Source: Niebla homalea | Taxonomy: Eukaryota > Ascomycota > Lecanoromycetes > Lecanorales > Ramalinaceae | Direction of reading: 5' to 3' | DNA length: 64,000 nucleotides | Assembly: GCA_019925105.1 (NCBI GenBank) | Contig: JAHGAU010000028.1 | Span: forward strand, 744,001-808,000 | Shown: piece after piece, positions 29,125 to 40,900 of the stretch | How positions within the stretch are numbered: the stretch's first letter is position 1 | How the letters are laid out: each line of letters opens with the position of its first letter | Position numbers and translations under genes: made by a program | The notes under the pieces: model-generated | Seen by the model: the letters and a program-made list of their open reading frames with translations, nothing else | What the model was told of the DNA's origin: nothing | The model's database searches: none

Positions 29125-31300
29125 TTAGACCTTCCCCCCTCTCCTCCCCGTCCTCCACCCCCGCCCCCACAAACAGACCATCCCCAACACAGGCCCTACA
29201 GTACCCACCCACACCCCTGCCAGTCCCGCATAGGTCCACCCCCTGCCCAACCGATTCAAGACCGGATGTACCAGCGCGGTGGACCCGGCCCCCAAAAAGC
29301 AACGCACGAGGTTATTCGCCGCCGTGGCGGTGGCGGGGGTGCTGTAGTTGAGGTCGACGATGAGGACGTTCATGACGTTGAAACAGGCCGTGACGGCGAA
29401 GCCGAGAAAGAAGAGCAGGATGATGGGGATCGCGAGGGGGGGTGGGGGGGTACGCTGCAGGACCCAGGCGTAGACGTTCAGGGTGAGGGCGCCGATATAC
29501 TGTTTTTTGAAAATTATAGTGTCAGGGGGGGGGAAAAGAAGATGGAAGTGATTGAGGCTGGAAGGGAAAGGGGATGAGGGGAGGGGAAGAAGGTCTGGAA
29601 AGACGGACCAGCATCGGCATCGCGACTTGCAGCCTTGCCTTCTCGATGGGGAAGTGGGTGAGATCCTGCTTCTTCTTGCCACCGCCACCGCCCCCATCCG
29701 CAGCCTCGTCGTCATCGACACCGCCATCCCTCGACTTCTCGAGCCTCGCTACCCGTCGGAAATTCCAATCGACAAGGTATCCATTCAACCACGCTCCCTA
29801 AATAAGGAAGCGGAGTCAGCATTACTGTACATGATGATACAGGACCTCTCAACACGTTGATACAAACCCAACAAATCGATGCAAGTTAGTCAATCGCCGC
29901 CGAAAACCCACCAAAGGAAGGGAAGACGTAAGAGTGAAGATTTCCTCTTTATGCCAATCCAACAGCTTCAGAGAAAAAACATTGACGGAACAGGGGCCAA
30001 CAAAACAAAAGAGACGAAAACGTCTCTGGGGGCAAAGAAAAAAAGCTGTTGCTCACCATCGGCGTGCCCAAACCCGGCGCGATGAAAATGAGCCCGACCT
30101 GCAAATCATTCACCCCATAGATCTCATGGAACTGCGACGGCACGCTCGAGGTGACGAAGTAATACCCCGCAAACAACACCCCATTGCAGAGCAGGATCAA
30201 ACCCGTGGGCAGCTCGAAGAGCAACCTCAGCGTGGTAAGCGGGTTGGGGATGATGCTGCCGCCCCCCCTTCTTCTTCCCTTCTTCCCCCCACCACCACCA
30301 CCATCCGAATCCGGCACCGGCGTCGCAAAAGAATGATACCACCCCTCCCCCTCCCCCTCCTCGGCCTCATCATCATCATCATCCTCAACCAACGCCTTCA
30401 CCCGCCTCCGCTCCCTCTCCCTCCGCCACGCCAGGTACGAAAACCCCCACCACCGCCGCGGCACCGCACTCCCATCCCCCACGACGCCGCGACACGTCTC
30501 CGGATAGGCGACCGCCATCGGCACCGCCACCACCGTCGCAAACACCGCCAGGAACCAGAAGATGCTGCGCCACCCCAGGTACTCGCTCAGCACCCCCCCC
30601 ACAATGGGTCCCAGCGTGGGCCCCATGATGGACCCCAGCGACGCGAGACCCATGTACCTGCCCCTCTCGGAAGAAGTGACGAGGTCGGCGGCGACGGCGC
30701 TGGCGAGGGCGACGGTTCCCGACGAGCCCGAGGATTGCAGGGCTCGCAGCAGGAGGAGCGCGGGGAAGGAGTGCTGGCACGCCAGGAGGATGTTGGCGGT
30801 GATGTAGATGGTGAAGCAGACGAGGTAGATGGGGCGGCGGCCGGCGGTGTCGGAGAGGGAGGCCGTGATTGTGGGGGCGAGGCCTTGGAAGATCTGTGTG
30901 TGTGTGTCGTTGGCGTCTTTTATCAGTGTCTTGACGGGAGGGGGCTTGGGGGAGGGGGGCGGTCTAGGGGGCTCGATGGTGTGGTCGGGGAGAGGGGAGG
31001 GGAGGGAGGGAGGGAGGCAGGGGAGGGACTGACCATGTACGTCATGATGGTCAGGTTGATGAGGGAGGCGCTGATGTGCAGATCGGCGGCGATGGAGTTG
31101 AGGGCCGGGTAGTAGATGTTGGCTGAGAAGGGGGAGAAGGTGGAGGCTAGGGCGGCCGTGAGGATGATGTACTTCTTCTGTCGGTCCGTGAAGGCGGAGT
31201 ATTGCTCGGGTGGATGGAGTAAAGGGGTTTCTTCATCTGACGCTCGCCGTACTTCTTCGGTGTGGGTGTGTTTAGTGAAGCCATGGCTGTTGGTGGACAT
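29125..31300 (-). CDS. DHA1-type MFS transporter
   Basis: Four exons on the minus strand, 31300-31034, 30893-30057, 29797-29609 and 29499-29125, all joined in phase 0, give 555 aa; introns are 140, 259 and 109 nt. The start ATG (31300) opens MSTNSHGFTKHTHTEE. The first helix block SPFSANIYYPALNSIAADL, the splice junction TYM-IFQGLAP and the loop LSDTAGRRPIYL match the transporter at 18671-20481, marking them as members of one DHA1 (Qdr-like) subfamily. The central cytosolic loop is expanded by Asp-, Glu- and Gly-rich low-complexity segments, and a second Gly-rich insert follows WNFRRVARL. Likely an exporter of the cluster product or a self-protection pump (inference). Confidence 0.9.
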
Positions 31301-31981
31301 GATCGTAAGGCTGGTGGGGAAACGTCTGACTCGATAGTGCGATAAGGTGACTGAGTAGGGAACTAAAAAGGACTGGAAGGTAAGGCATTTAATTATCTTG
31401 TCATAAACGATGAAACTAGTAAGGCGGTCTGCTTGGTCTGGACTTCAACAGGAAATCTCTCCGGTGCAGAACCGTCGGCCTTTCTTCGACTGCTGCTGCA
31501 TGGGGCAGTACCAAATGCCGGAGGGGAGTTTTATGCTAGGAGAACCATCGGTCTGCAATGGTAGGGTAGGAAAGCTGACCATGACTGAGGAACTAGATAC
31601 GGTGTCGCCGCCTACAGACCAATGCTATTGTGTTTCGGAGAAAAGGAGGCGTGGTTTAGATCATTGATGGGCGTGATTGTTAAAACTTGCAACTGCACTT
31701 TTATGAGAGCCCGATATTGAGGATGTTCTATGAGGTAATAGCAGCCAAGCAATCTCAATGTATGACCAAGCAGACCAATCCTCTTGGATCAGACAGAGCC
31801 TCAGGCTCATTTGAGAGGAAAGATTGCAAGCAAATTATCATTCCCGATCGCCTGTCTGATAATGAACCCACTCACCACCATTCTGCCACTCCGTCAAGGA
31901 CACAAACCCAACCGCAATCCTAACCTGCCTCACTCCCCAGCTCTAGGGTTACAATCCTCAACAGCTGCGTTCGATCCTTCT
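31301..31981. other. Intergenic region, promoter of the MFS gene
   Basis: 680 bases between the MFS start codon and the 3' end of the KSI-like gene, both on the minus strand. No further gene seen. Confidence 0.5.
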
Positions 31982-32806
31982 TCAAGGCATCAACTGCTCC
32001 AGCTCGGTCAGATTGGGCATGCCGGCCGGGCCGGGCTCAAACTCATGGTGATCAGTGTATCTGGTGGCGTTCCACCAGATCTCATTCTCGTGCAGCATCT
32101 GCGAAACGCGGGTGGAATCGATGTATGTCCGAACCTGAATCATCTGGTTCTCGTGGCTCCATCTGGTGACCCATACGTTGACGATGTCGAACTCGGAGCC
32201 TTTTCTCCAAATCATCAGATACTCACCTTCGGAAAGTGTTTTCCAGAGCAAAAGAAGAGGGCGCAATGGACACTTACCGCTGTTGGACATGCCTTTGAAG
32301 TTCATCTCCTGAACCGACCATTCCTCATCGCAACCTCCGTGAATGCCCATTGGATTGACACGGAAAGCATCAGGGTGCTCCGATCCCGTGATGCTGACTC
32401 GGCGAAGGGCGTTGACGTAGAAATGCATCAGGTCGTGATAGATGCCGGCCCCCGGATGATGGCCCACGATCTGAAAGTGCACGTCTTTGTTGATCAAGGT
32501 GAACAGGCGACTCAGATCGGTCTCGAGTGTTTTGAATGCCTTGTAGATGTACGGCTGGGACACGTATTTGCAGTCAGTCTCTGGGTTTTCAAAGAAGAAG
32601 CCGTCTCGGTTGGCATCGAGAAGGTCATCCGGGGTCACGTCAAAGTCGTTGGTCTTGACATCTGGGGCCGCTTCATGGCAGTCTGGTTTTGCAGAGATGG
32701 GTTGTTGAACCTCGCCATGACGATGAGCCCAGAGGTCCGCAACTGCTGCTGCTGCTGGTAAGACTTGGCCAGCAAGGCCAAGAGTGAGGAGACGTAGGCA
32801 AAGCAT
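31982..32806 (-). CDS. Secreted NTF2/ketosteroid-isomerase-like protein, candidate maleidride cyclase
   Basis: Two exons on the minus strand, 32806-32278 and 32226-31982; a 51-nt GT-AG intron restores SNSGEYLMIW; 257 aa. ATG 32806 was preferred over an upstream TTG because it starts a clear signal peptide (MLCLRLLTLGLAGQVLPAAA). The mature region has the NTF2/SnoaL-like pattern: a helical start ETDLSRLFTLINKDVHFQIVG, then GIYHDLMHFYVNALRRV, and beta-strand segments EYLMIWRKGSEF and MIQVRTYIDSTRV. In known maleidride clusters one or two ketosteroid-isomerase-like proteins carry out the decarboxylative dimerisation of maleic anhydride monomers. The adjacent PEBP gene and nearby alkylcitrate genes point to that role here; the family match is by pattern only. 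Confidence 0.8.
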   Translation of the reverse strand: MLCLRLLTLGLAGQVLPAAAAVADLWAHRHGEVQQPISAKPDCHEAAPDVKTNDFDVTPDDLLDANRDGFFFENPETDCKYVSQPYIYKAFKTLETDLSRLFTLINKDVHFQIVGHHPGAGIYHDLMHFYVNALRRVSITGSEHPDAFRVNPMGIHGGCDEEWSVQEMNFKGMSNSGKCPLRPLLLLWKTLSEGEYLMIWRKGSEFDIVNVWVTRWSHENQMIQVRTYIDSTRVSQMLHENEIWWNATRYTDHHEFEPGPAGMPNLTELEQLMP

Positions 32807-33758
32807 TGTGAATCGATGGCAGAAAAAAGGAGATTCAATCAATGGACAATGAATTGCAAACTAATGGCTGGTGGAGTGGTGGGCATGTCGTCCCCCATTA
32901 GGTATATTGAGGCTTTTCTCTTGAGCATAGCAACCAAATACCAAGCGAGCACATTGGATCGGTAACTTTCGACAACTTCGGCTTGTTCTGTGTAACCATG
33001 TTGAATTGCGGCTCTTTCTTCAAATGTCACGACATCGGAGAGTTTTGGAAAGGTGCCCGACCGAGCAGCCAACGGCCTCTTTAGCCTCACTGATCGACAC
33101 CGGTGGATCATGGTAAAGATTGGTAAGGGTGGAGCATATGCAGGTTCAAAGTATGTAGAATGATGGTTGTATCATCATGCAGATTTCCGTCAAGGAAGAT
33201 GAAAGACGGTGAAAATAATCAGGAAAGATTGGAGAAATGCTGTGATAGTCTAGTCCTATTGTATATTAGCTCCTCTATTTCTACTCCTGTTGAAGAAGTG
33301 GTGCCAAGTTGGGGCTGGTTGGTGCCTTATCTAGCACGCTAATGCTTAGTAAGGCCCGAGTGGGTCACATGCGGGGCTCGGTTTCAACGGGATCATCACC
33401 GGAATTAAGCTAGCCTTGCATGAGCCTGCTAGCCTATCCCTAGGTCCCCAAGGTTCCTTACCACTTAGAGAGGCTCCTTTTCCAAGCAGTGGTAGAGTAA
33501 GTAGGTACCTAGGCAGGGTAAGACATGAAAAGAGCATGCAGGACTGCGTCATGTTTGGCTCCTCCACATGGCAATCGCAATCTCATCTGTTCGCGTCAAT
33601 CAATCCTCTTTGTTTTTCACTTTCAAATCTACACGCGTCGTCCGGGTCAATAAAATCGGACAACCGCAACATCATCGTTATTAGCAACCTGCTTGACGCG
33701 TCCTTGACATTTCCATTTCTTCTCTAGTCAGATCGTCTGTCTCTTGATATCAGTAATC
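32807..33758. promoter_or_regulatory. Divergent promoter region of the KSI-like and PEBP genes
   Basis: 950 bases separating two divergent pathway genes, so it should carry both promoters and would be a natural site for co-activation by the cluster regulator. No specific motif is claimed. Confidence 0.5.
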
Positions 33759-34400
33759 ATGGGCCCCCCGGCCTTCATCGAATATGGCCTCGGTAAACTC
33801 TTCTCCTATGCCAAAGGCCACGAAGCCAAAGTCTTCACCAAGGGCCCCGCCTTCAAGGACCTGCCCAACCCCACCATCGACCTCACCTGCCCCGAATGCG
33901 GGCCCTCGGGTTCCGTCATGAAGCTGCACCACACCCAAGTCGGCCCCAACGGCAACAAGGACCGCTTCCCGCACCTGACCTGGCAGGCAGTTCCGGGCGC
34001 CAAGGAGTACATCCTGCTGTGCGAGGATGTCGATCTGCCCGTCCCGGCTGTGGTGTTTCACGGCCTGTTCTATGCGTTGCCCGGTACCAGGACCGAAGTC
34101 ACGGCCGAGGACATGGATCCTGTGGATGCGGCGGCCGATGCGAAGAAGAGCGCGGGGCCGTACATGGCCAAAGGGGGGTTCAAGTACTTGAAGAATATCC
34201 AGGGGTCGCATTACGGGGGGCCGAAACCGTTGCTGGGGCATGGGGTTCATCACTACTATTATCAGTTGGTGGCGCTCAAAGAGCCGGTCAACACGGACAA
34301 GATGGCCAAGGTGACCAAGGACGGGTTGGGGCAGGCGATTGTGGGGAACGTGCTTGGATGGGGTCAATGGATTGGGACTTATGAGAGGAAGTGGGAGTGA
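33759..34400 (+). CDS. PEBP (YbhB/RKIP-like) family protein, cytosolic type
   Basis: Single exon, 213 aa, from ATG 33759 (AATCATGG) to TGA. There is no signal peptide. Family features are FPHLTWQAVPGAKEYILLCEDVDLP, the HGLFYALPG segment, GPKPLLGHGVHHYYYQLVAL and a C-terminal GWGQWIGTYER. This PEBP branch is the type found in maleidride clusters, where PEBP-like proteins assist the KSI-like cyclase. It is divergent from the KSI-like gene and convergent with the PKS gene. The gene is visibly GC-richer at third positions than the flanking DNA. Confidence 0.9.
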   Translation: MGPPAFIEYGLGKLFSYAKGHEAKVFTKGPAFKDLPNPTIDLTCPECGPSGSVMKLHHTQVGPNGNKDRFPHLTWQAVPGAKEYILLCEDVDLPVPAVVFHGLFYALPGTRTEVTAEDMDPVDAAADAKKSAGPYMAKGGFKYLKNIQGSHYGGPKPLLGHGVHHYYYQLVALKEPVNTDKMAKVTKDGLGQAIVGNVLGWGQWIGTYERKWE

Positions 34401-34984
34401 ATTGCAAGACAATCAATACAGGATGGGACGAGTGATTGATTCTATTCGGTTGTCATTCTGCTGGTCTGCTGTAGCTACTATACCCCGAGGAAGACGCAAA
34501 ATTGGCAGCAGAATCTAGCAACTACGGAACGGGGTTCTCGCCAAGCTTCAAGTGCATAGAGCTTTGCAGAAAGTAATATAGGTTGAGCATCATGTTGATT
34601 GATTCAATAAGGTATGTGAGGAGGGGTGTTTGGGGACGGTCATTCCTAGTTCATATATATACGCACATATGCTCAGATGTACAGTATCCACATTCTCAGC
34701 CGGTTGATTATTCCTTACACCTCCAACAAAGACCAGGAACAGTAACCCACAAGGCACTCCTCACACCTCTAGATATATCCCTATTGCAAGCATTTTTATG
34801 TTGTACCAATCTGCCTGTCAGCAGTGCGGTAAAAGCTGCTTCTTCAACTTATTTCTACCTCAACTCCCTTCCGCGTGTCAGACAAGCCACGCTCTCTCCC
34901 CAAGTACAAGCCAGTAATAAATCGTCATTATATATCAGCACTCTCGACATCTTCTATCTGGTCCTACCTTACTGACTCTCCCCT
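34401..34984. other. Convergent intergenic region, no gene seen
   Basis: 3' flanks of the PEBP gene (+) and the PKS gene (-); AT-rich. Confidence 0.6.
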
Positions 34985-37900
34985 TCACGACTTCTCTCCC
35001 CCCGGCGCCGCCGCCACAGTTACTAACCTCGACTTCTGTGCAATCTTCCCCGCCAACATCACCAGACTCTGATTCGCCAGCAGATCCAGAATCGGCACCG
35101 TACTGTCCATCTCCCGCACGATCCAGTTCCGCAGCTCCACCGCCACCAGTGAGTCGATACCGAACTCGGTGATCGCCTTGCCCGTGTTGATGTTCTCCAC
35201 CGGGATCGAACTCCGTGCCGCGATCCTCTCCACCAGCGCCGTACAAATCTTCTCGGCGGCTTCCTCGAAGCTGGCGGCCTGTCGCAGGGCATCGCTGACC
35301 CGATCGGATGCGTCACCATGGCTATTACCACCGTTGGACTCGAGGGCGGCGCGGCGCCGGAAGTGCGCAAAGGGTGGGACGTCAAAGGCGCTGAGCGAGG
35401 TGCCTTCGGTGTAGGTGCCCAGCCCCGTGATGGTTTGGGCGAGTGGACCTTGCCGGCGGGGTTCGGCGATGGCAGACTGGATAAGGGCCATAAGGCGTTG
35501 CTCATTCGTGCCTTCGAAGCCCTGGCGCTCCATCCCCTGGGCGAGCTCCTTATTCTCGGAGAGGTAGCCGATGCCAGTGATGACGCCAAGGTCGAGTGTG
35601 GTGGCCGGTAGGCCGAGGGAGTTGCGGTAAGAGGCGAAGCTATCCATGAAGGTGGAGCCGGCGGCGTAGGCGGCCTGGGTGGCGTTGCCGATGATGCCGC
35701 TGACGGACGAGAGCATGAGAAAGAAGTCGAGCGGTTGGGGAAGGAGGTTGTGTAGGTTCCATGTGCCATGAACTTTAGGCCTCATCACTGCGTTGAAATC
35801 TTCTAGGGTCATCTTTTCTAATAGCATGTCCTGCGAGATCTTGGTCAGTGAAGACTTCTCAAAGGTGAAGGTAGTGATGCATTTACCCTCAGCACCATGG
35901 CACTTTGAATGACTCCCCGGATGGGCGGCATGGTCTTGGAACTCTTGCTGATCAGATCAGCCAAGTGCCCCGACTCGCACACGTCACAGGCATAGACAGC
36001 AACGGTCGCGCCCTTTGCTCGAAGTGCCTGCACGACATCCTTGGAGTCTTGTCTTGCCAGCCCGCTTCGGTTGGCGAAGATCAAGTTCTTAGCTCCGTGC
36101 TCGATCATCCAGGACGCTGTGGCTCTACCGACACCACCAAGACCTCCGACAATCAGATATGATGCGTCTGCGCGGAGCAAATGTTTGCTCGCGTCCTGTG
36201 GAATGGCCTGAAAAGCATGTTAACAATTTCCCAGATTATGAGGTAAAGACTGGAAAAGCGGACCTTGACAGTTACACCGGGATCTGCCACCGCAACCAGC
36301 TTGCCGGTATGCTGCCCAGTCTGCATGATCCGGAGGGCCTTCTCGACATCAGACATGGGATGAGCATGTAACGGTGTAGGCCCCTTGCAAGATCCGTTGC
36401 GGAAAAGATCCATCACATCAGTCCACACCTTGTCCGCCACATCCTTCTTCTGTCTGATCAAATAGACGAGGTTGAACGCCGCAAACATGGGATTCTTAAG
36501 GAAATTGGCCATTTCAAGCCTGGTGTTCACCGTCAAATCTCGCGCACCAAGCTCAATGAAACGCCCATAGGGCGCGATGCAGTTCCACGTCAGTCGCAGC
36601 GCCTCCCCAGCAAGAGAATTCATGATGACATCCGCCCCCTTACCACCGGTCATCCTCATTATCCCACTGGCAAAGCTGCCATCCCGGCTGAAGAAGATGT
36701 GATCCTCTGCTATCCCGAACCGCTCCATCAATAAGCCCTTCTTCTCCAAGGTCCCCACCGTCGCGAAGATCTCGGCCCCAATCAACTGACACAACTCGAT
36801 AATCGCTTGACCCAATCCTCCAGTCGCTGCATGGACCAACACGCTATCCTCTTTGGTAACCCTGGCGAGATGATATACCGAGTAATAAGCCGTGCAATAC
36901 GTTACAGGCAGCGCCGAGCCCAATTCAAAGCTCATTCCATCGGGCATTTTCTGGAAAGCACCCACATGGCCTCGATAGAAATTCGAAAACGTCCCGAACC
37001 CATAGCATGACACGCGATCCCCAACGAAAAAGCCACTAACATTTTTCCCCACGCGGGAGACGGTACCGGCAGCCTCACCGCCGAGCGCTTCCGAGAGGAT
37101 CTGGCCGAGGCCCATCATGACGTCTTTGAAGTTGAGCCCGACGGAACTGACTTCGATCTCCACGTGGTCTTCGGGCATCTCCTCGGCAAACCGCTCGTCG
37201 TCGACGAAGCGGATGGAGTCGAGGAAGCCCGGAGTGACTTCCATGCGGAGGGGGCGGCCGGGTTGGTGAAAGGGCTGGTCTTCGGGGACGGGAGTGCTCA
37301 TGGTGGTCTTGAGCTTCTGGTTGAGAGCGTTGTTCTCCACAATGCGGGGGATGGTGAGGAGGCCGGCTTTCTCGGCGTATTCGAGGTCGAGGGAGCCGAT
37401 CTGGTTGTTGCCGTCATGTCGCTCGGTGGCGAAGTGGCTTCTGAAGAGAGTAAACATCGTGTCGGCGGATGTATTGTTGGGGAGGAGGTTGCGTTTGGAG
37501 TCAATTTCGAGATCAAGGGTGACGATTGCCGTGCCACCGTTCTCAGCTCGAGCTGTCCGGGCCAGTCCAAGAGCGAGGCTTCCGTTGGGGTCTCCAGGTG
37601 AGCGAATCGATCCTCGAGTGACCCACAAAACACCCGCGGCGCGTAGGAAGATGTCCTTAATGATGGAGAAATGTTCGAGGGAGGGGTCGTAGAGGAACGA
37701 GCCGCAAAGTTCGCTGAGAACGATGCAAACTTTGCCTTCGGGCTTCGCATTCGCCAAGGTGGCCACCTCGACGGAGACCTTCGACCCGGATAGTAAGCCG
37801 AGGAGGCGAACGAGGGAGACGCCACAGTCGTGCTCCTCGGCAACGATGAGCACTTCTGGTGTGGTCATGGTGGTATTCACAGGAGTGCTTGTCACCATCA

Positions 37901-40900
37901 TGGAGTTGATGTGTTCGTCGGACTCACGCGGAAAGTCGCAAAGAGAGGCTTCTAAGCCCGAGAAACCACACTGCGTCAGAGTTTCGTGCCACTGCTGCTC
38001 GCTCATGGTAGGTTGAGCTCCCGCCCACCAGCTTGGTAATGTGCCGAATAGGATGGTGTTGGACATGCATCCGCGGGTCATTTCTATGAGGATGAGCCTA
38101 CCACCTGGCTTCATCAGCTTGCGCGCGTTGTTCAAAGCATTGGACGTCGACTTCGTTCGGCAAAGCGAATGGGCGGCGATGATCACGTCGTAGGATCCTG
38201 CCTCGTATCCCTGACCCAATGGATCGGTTTCGATGTCGAGGGTCTGAAAGCTCATCAGGGGTTTCCACTGCGTATACTTCTCCCTTTCCTCTTCGAATCC
38301 ATCCTTGCTGACATCCGTATAGGTGTATCTCTCCAAGCGAGCGATATCTTCTTCACTACCACCCAGCGCTTGCATGACAACGGGCGTCGCACCATCACTG
38401 GCCGCTCCAATCTCGAGGATCGAAAGTCGAGGGTTCTTGTGGCCTAGTAGATTCAGGTACTTTGCGAGGCTCTGGGAAGAGCGGTTGTACCGCACGCTCT
38501 CCTTCTTGTAAGCCTCAAGATGGCCACCGAGGTGCCCCTTTTCGGCCATTAAATGCCATGGTTCGACCTCTTTTCGGAGGATGGCGGGCAGCTGACGACC
38601 GATGTGGCAGAGCAGATTGCCCTCCGCACCCGAATCTCTCACGCCGTGTCGTAGGTCCGCTCGCTCGGATTGGCTGGCACTGTTCCATGAAGCGGTTGGA
38701 GCGTCAGGCTTCGCTTGTTGTATGTTTTGGACGTAAGATTGTATGCATTCCCAGAACTTCTGGTGGTGAGGATGCATGTTTTCCACCTCACTTTGTGCCA
38801 CCATTTTCAGGGTCCACTCGAGATAGTAGAATGCTACTTGATCTAATGCCCGACTCGCGGCCATCTCTTGCTCGGTGGGTCTTTCGGGCAGACAGAGTCC
38901 TGCTATGGCCTGTGATGAGAGAAGGTCCACGTCCGGTTGCCACTCGAAGTTGTGGGCCACGCGCTTCATCTCCTGGCTCCCAGTCTCCACAACGTCTCTG
39001 GCGAGGATTGTGCACTCCAGATCCGTCATCGTAAGGACTGGCTCTTCTGGGCGATTCTTGTCGAATGCCATCAGTGAGGCGATGATGTAACGCTCGTCCT
39101 TCTTCTTCGTGGTGGTGTACGTAGTCACCGTCTCGCCCGGCTTGTTGGTGATATCAGCAGAGACGAAGATTTCACCCAACAACACAGGCACTGCTGGATC
39201 CTGCAGCAAGCCAGCTTCGGCAGACAGGGCCACGAAGATCGGATGGAGCATGCTGTCCAGCATGGCCGGATGTAGAATGAATGGGTATTGGAAATTGAGG
39301 GGCATGACGGATGCCGTGTCTGGCGTCACAATCTCCGCGACACAAGAGTTCCTCGCCGACCGTGCCTTGGTCATATTCGAAAAGGTTGGGCCGTACTCCA
39401 GTCCTAAGCTCGTGAGGTGGGAATAGAACTCCTGGACATCTACATCCTTGACGCATTTTCCTTCTGCCTCCGCGATGACATTGGTGAAAGACTTCTTCTC
39501 GGCCTGCATCACCACTTCGCCATCGATGATGTTGGTGCTCTTCTGTGGCGTTACAACACTGACCAGACCGCGACAGTGCTCTGTCCAGCTATTATCGTCC
39601 GTGACGGAGAACACGCAAAACTCGTCCCACAGGTCGGACGGCGATTTGATGCTCTCGGTATAAGGTTTGAAGGTCACCAGAACCTCGACCTCACCCTCTT
39701 GCTCCGGGATGATGAGTGCAGATCCGACGGATATCTCGCGTAGCTTGTAGCCGGTGATGTTTGTGACCGACCTTTCCGTCGCACGCTGGAAGGCAGCCTC
39801 GATGGCCATGACGATGTATCCAGCGGCGGGGTAAACGACGTTGTTCTGAACCTTGTGGTCGTTGATCCACGGGATCTCCGACGTCCGCAAGTGGTTCCGC
39901 CAGCGAGGTTCGAGCGGGTTGGAATTCCTGTCCAAGGCGCCGAGAAGGTCCGTCCGGGGGAACTTGCGATTGCGAAAGACCTTGCTGAGGCGGGGCTCGG
40001 CCCAGTAGCATTCCCGGTGGTTCCACGAGTAGGATGGCAAGTCGACGAGCAGGTTGCGGCTTTCCTTGCCGGCAGGGCGATTGATCGCGTGGAAGGCCAC
40101 CAATTGACCTCTCATGATCAACTTGGAAACCAGTTCTTGCGAAGTCTTGACCGCGTTACGCTTGCGAACGAGAGCTGACATGTATTCAATGGAGGCTTCC
40201 TTCAACTTGGCATCGGCTTGGAGAGTCTGCTTGATGGGTCCAGCCAGTGCTGCATGAGGTCCCAATTCGATGAGGGTGTTCACCGTTGGAGTAGCAGCCC
40301 GCTTGCGCTGCCTCTTGCTGGAACTTGTCTCATAGCAAAGCTGGTGAAGAGAGGTGGCGAACTTTACCTGACTGACCATGTTGGCCACCCAGTAAGCCGA
40401 TCCCAGCTCTGATGCGCTGGTGACTCTCTTGCCCGTGACCGACGAGAAGAATTGAACAGTGTCCTTTTCGCGACGAGGGATGATCTTTGACAGCGCGGCT
40501 GAGTATTCCTCGGCAACCAAAGCCATGTGGTGAGAATGATAAGCCACCTCGACGGCGAGTTTGCGAGCGAACATCTTCTTCTCCTCCAATATGCCTTGCA
40601 ACTCATCGATCGCGGAAACGTCCCCCGAAATCGTCGTGCTGGAGGGACTATTCACGCACGCCACCTTCGCCTGCCCGTTCGTCAGCGCAGACACGTACGG
40701 CTCGACGTCTTCCTCAGACATCCCCACTGCCATCATCGCTCCCTTCACTTTGCCAGTCTTTTGCATGTTGCTCGACGCGACCCCGCGGTAGTAAGCGACT
40801 TCCGTGGCGTCCTCCCAGGTGAGAGCGCCGAAAGCATAAGCAGCCGCAATCTCACCGCTGGAATGGCCCGTCACGGAGGCTGGAGTGATGCCCCAAGAGT

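Noticed and set aside
29934..31112. 392-codon open frame on the + strand over the MFS gene
   Set aside because: His/Arg/Pro-rich shadow of the minus-strand transporter exons; no domain.
39830..39870. PKS dehydratase motif with Asn where HxxxGxxxxP has Gly
   Set aside because: DH domains with DHxVQN in this position are common in fungal HR-PKSs, so this is not evidence of an inactive DH.
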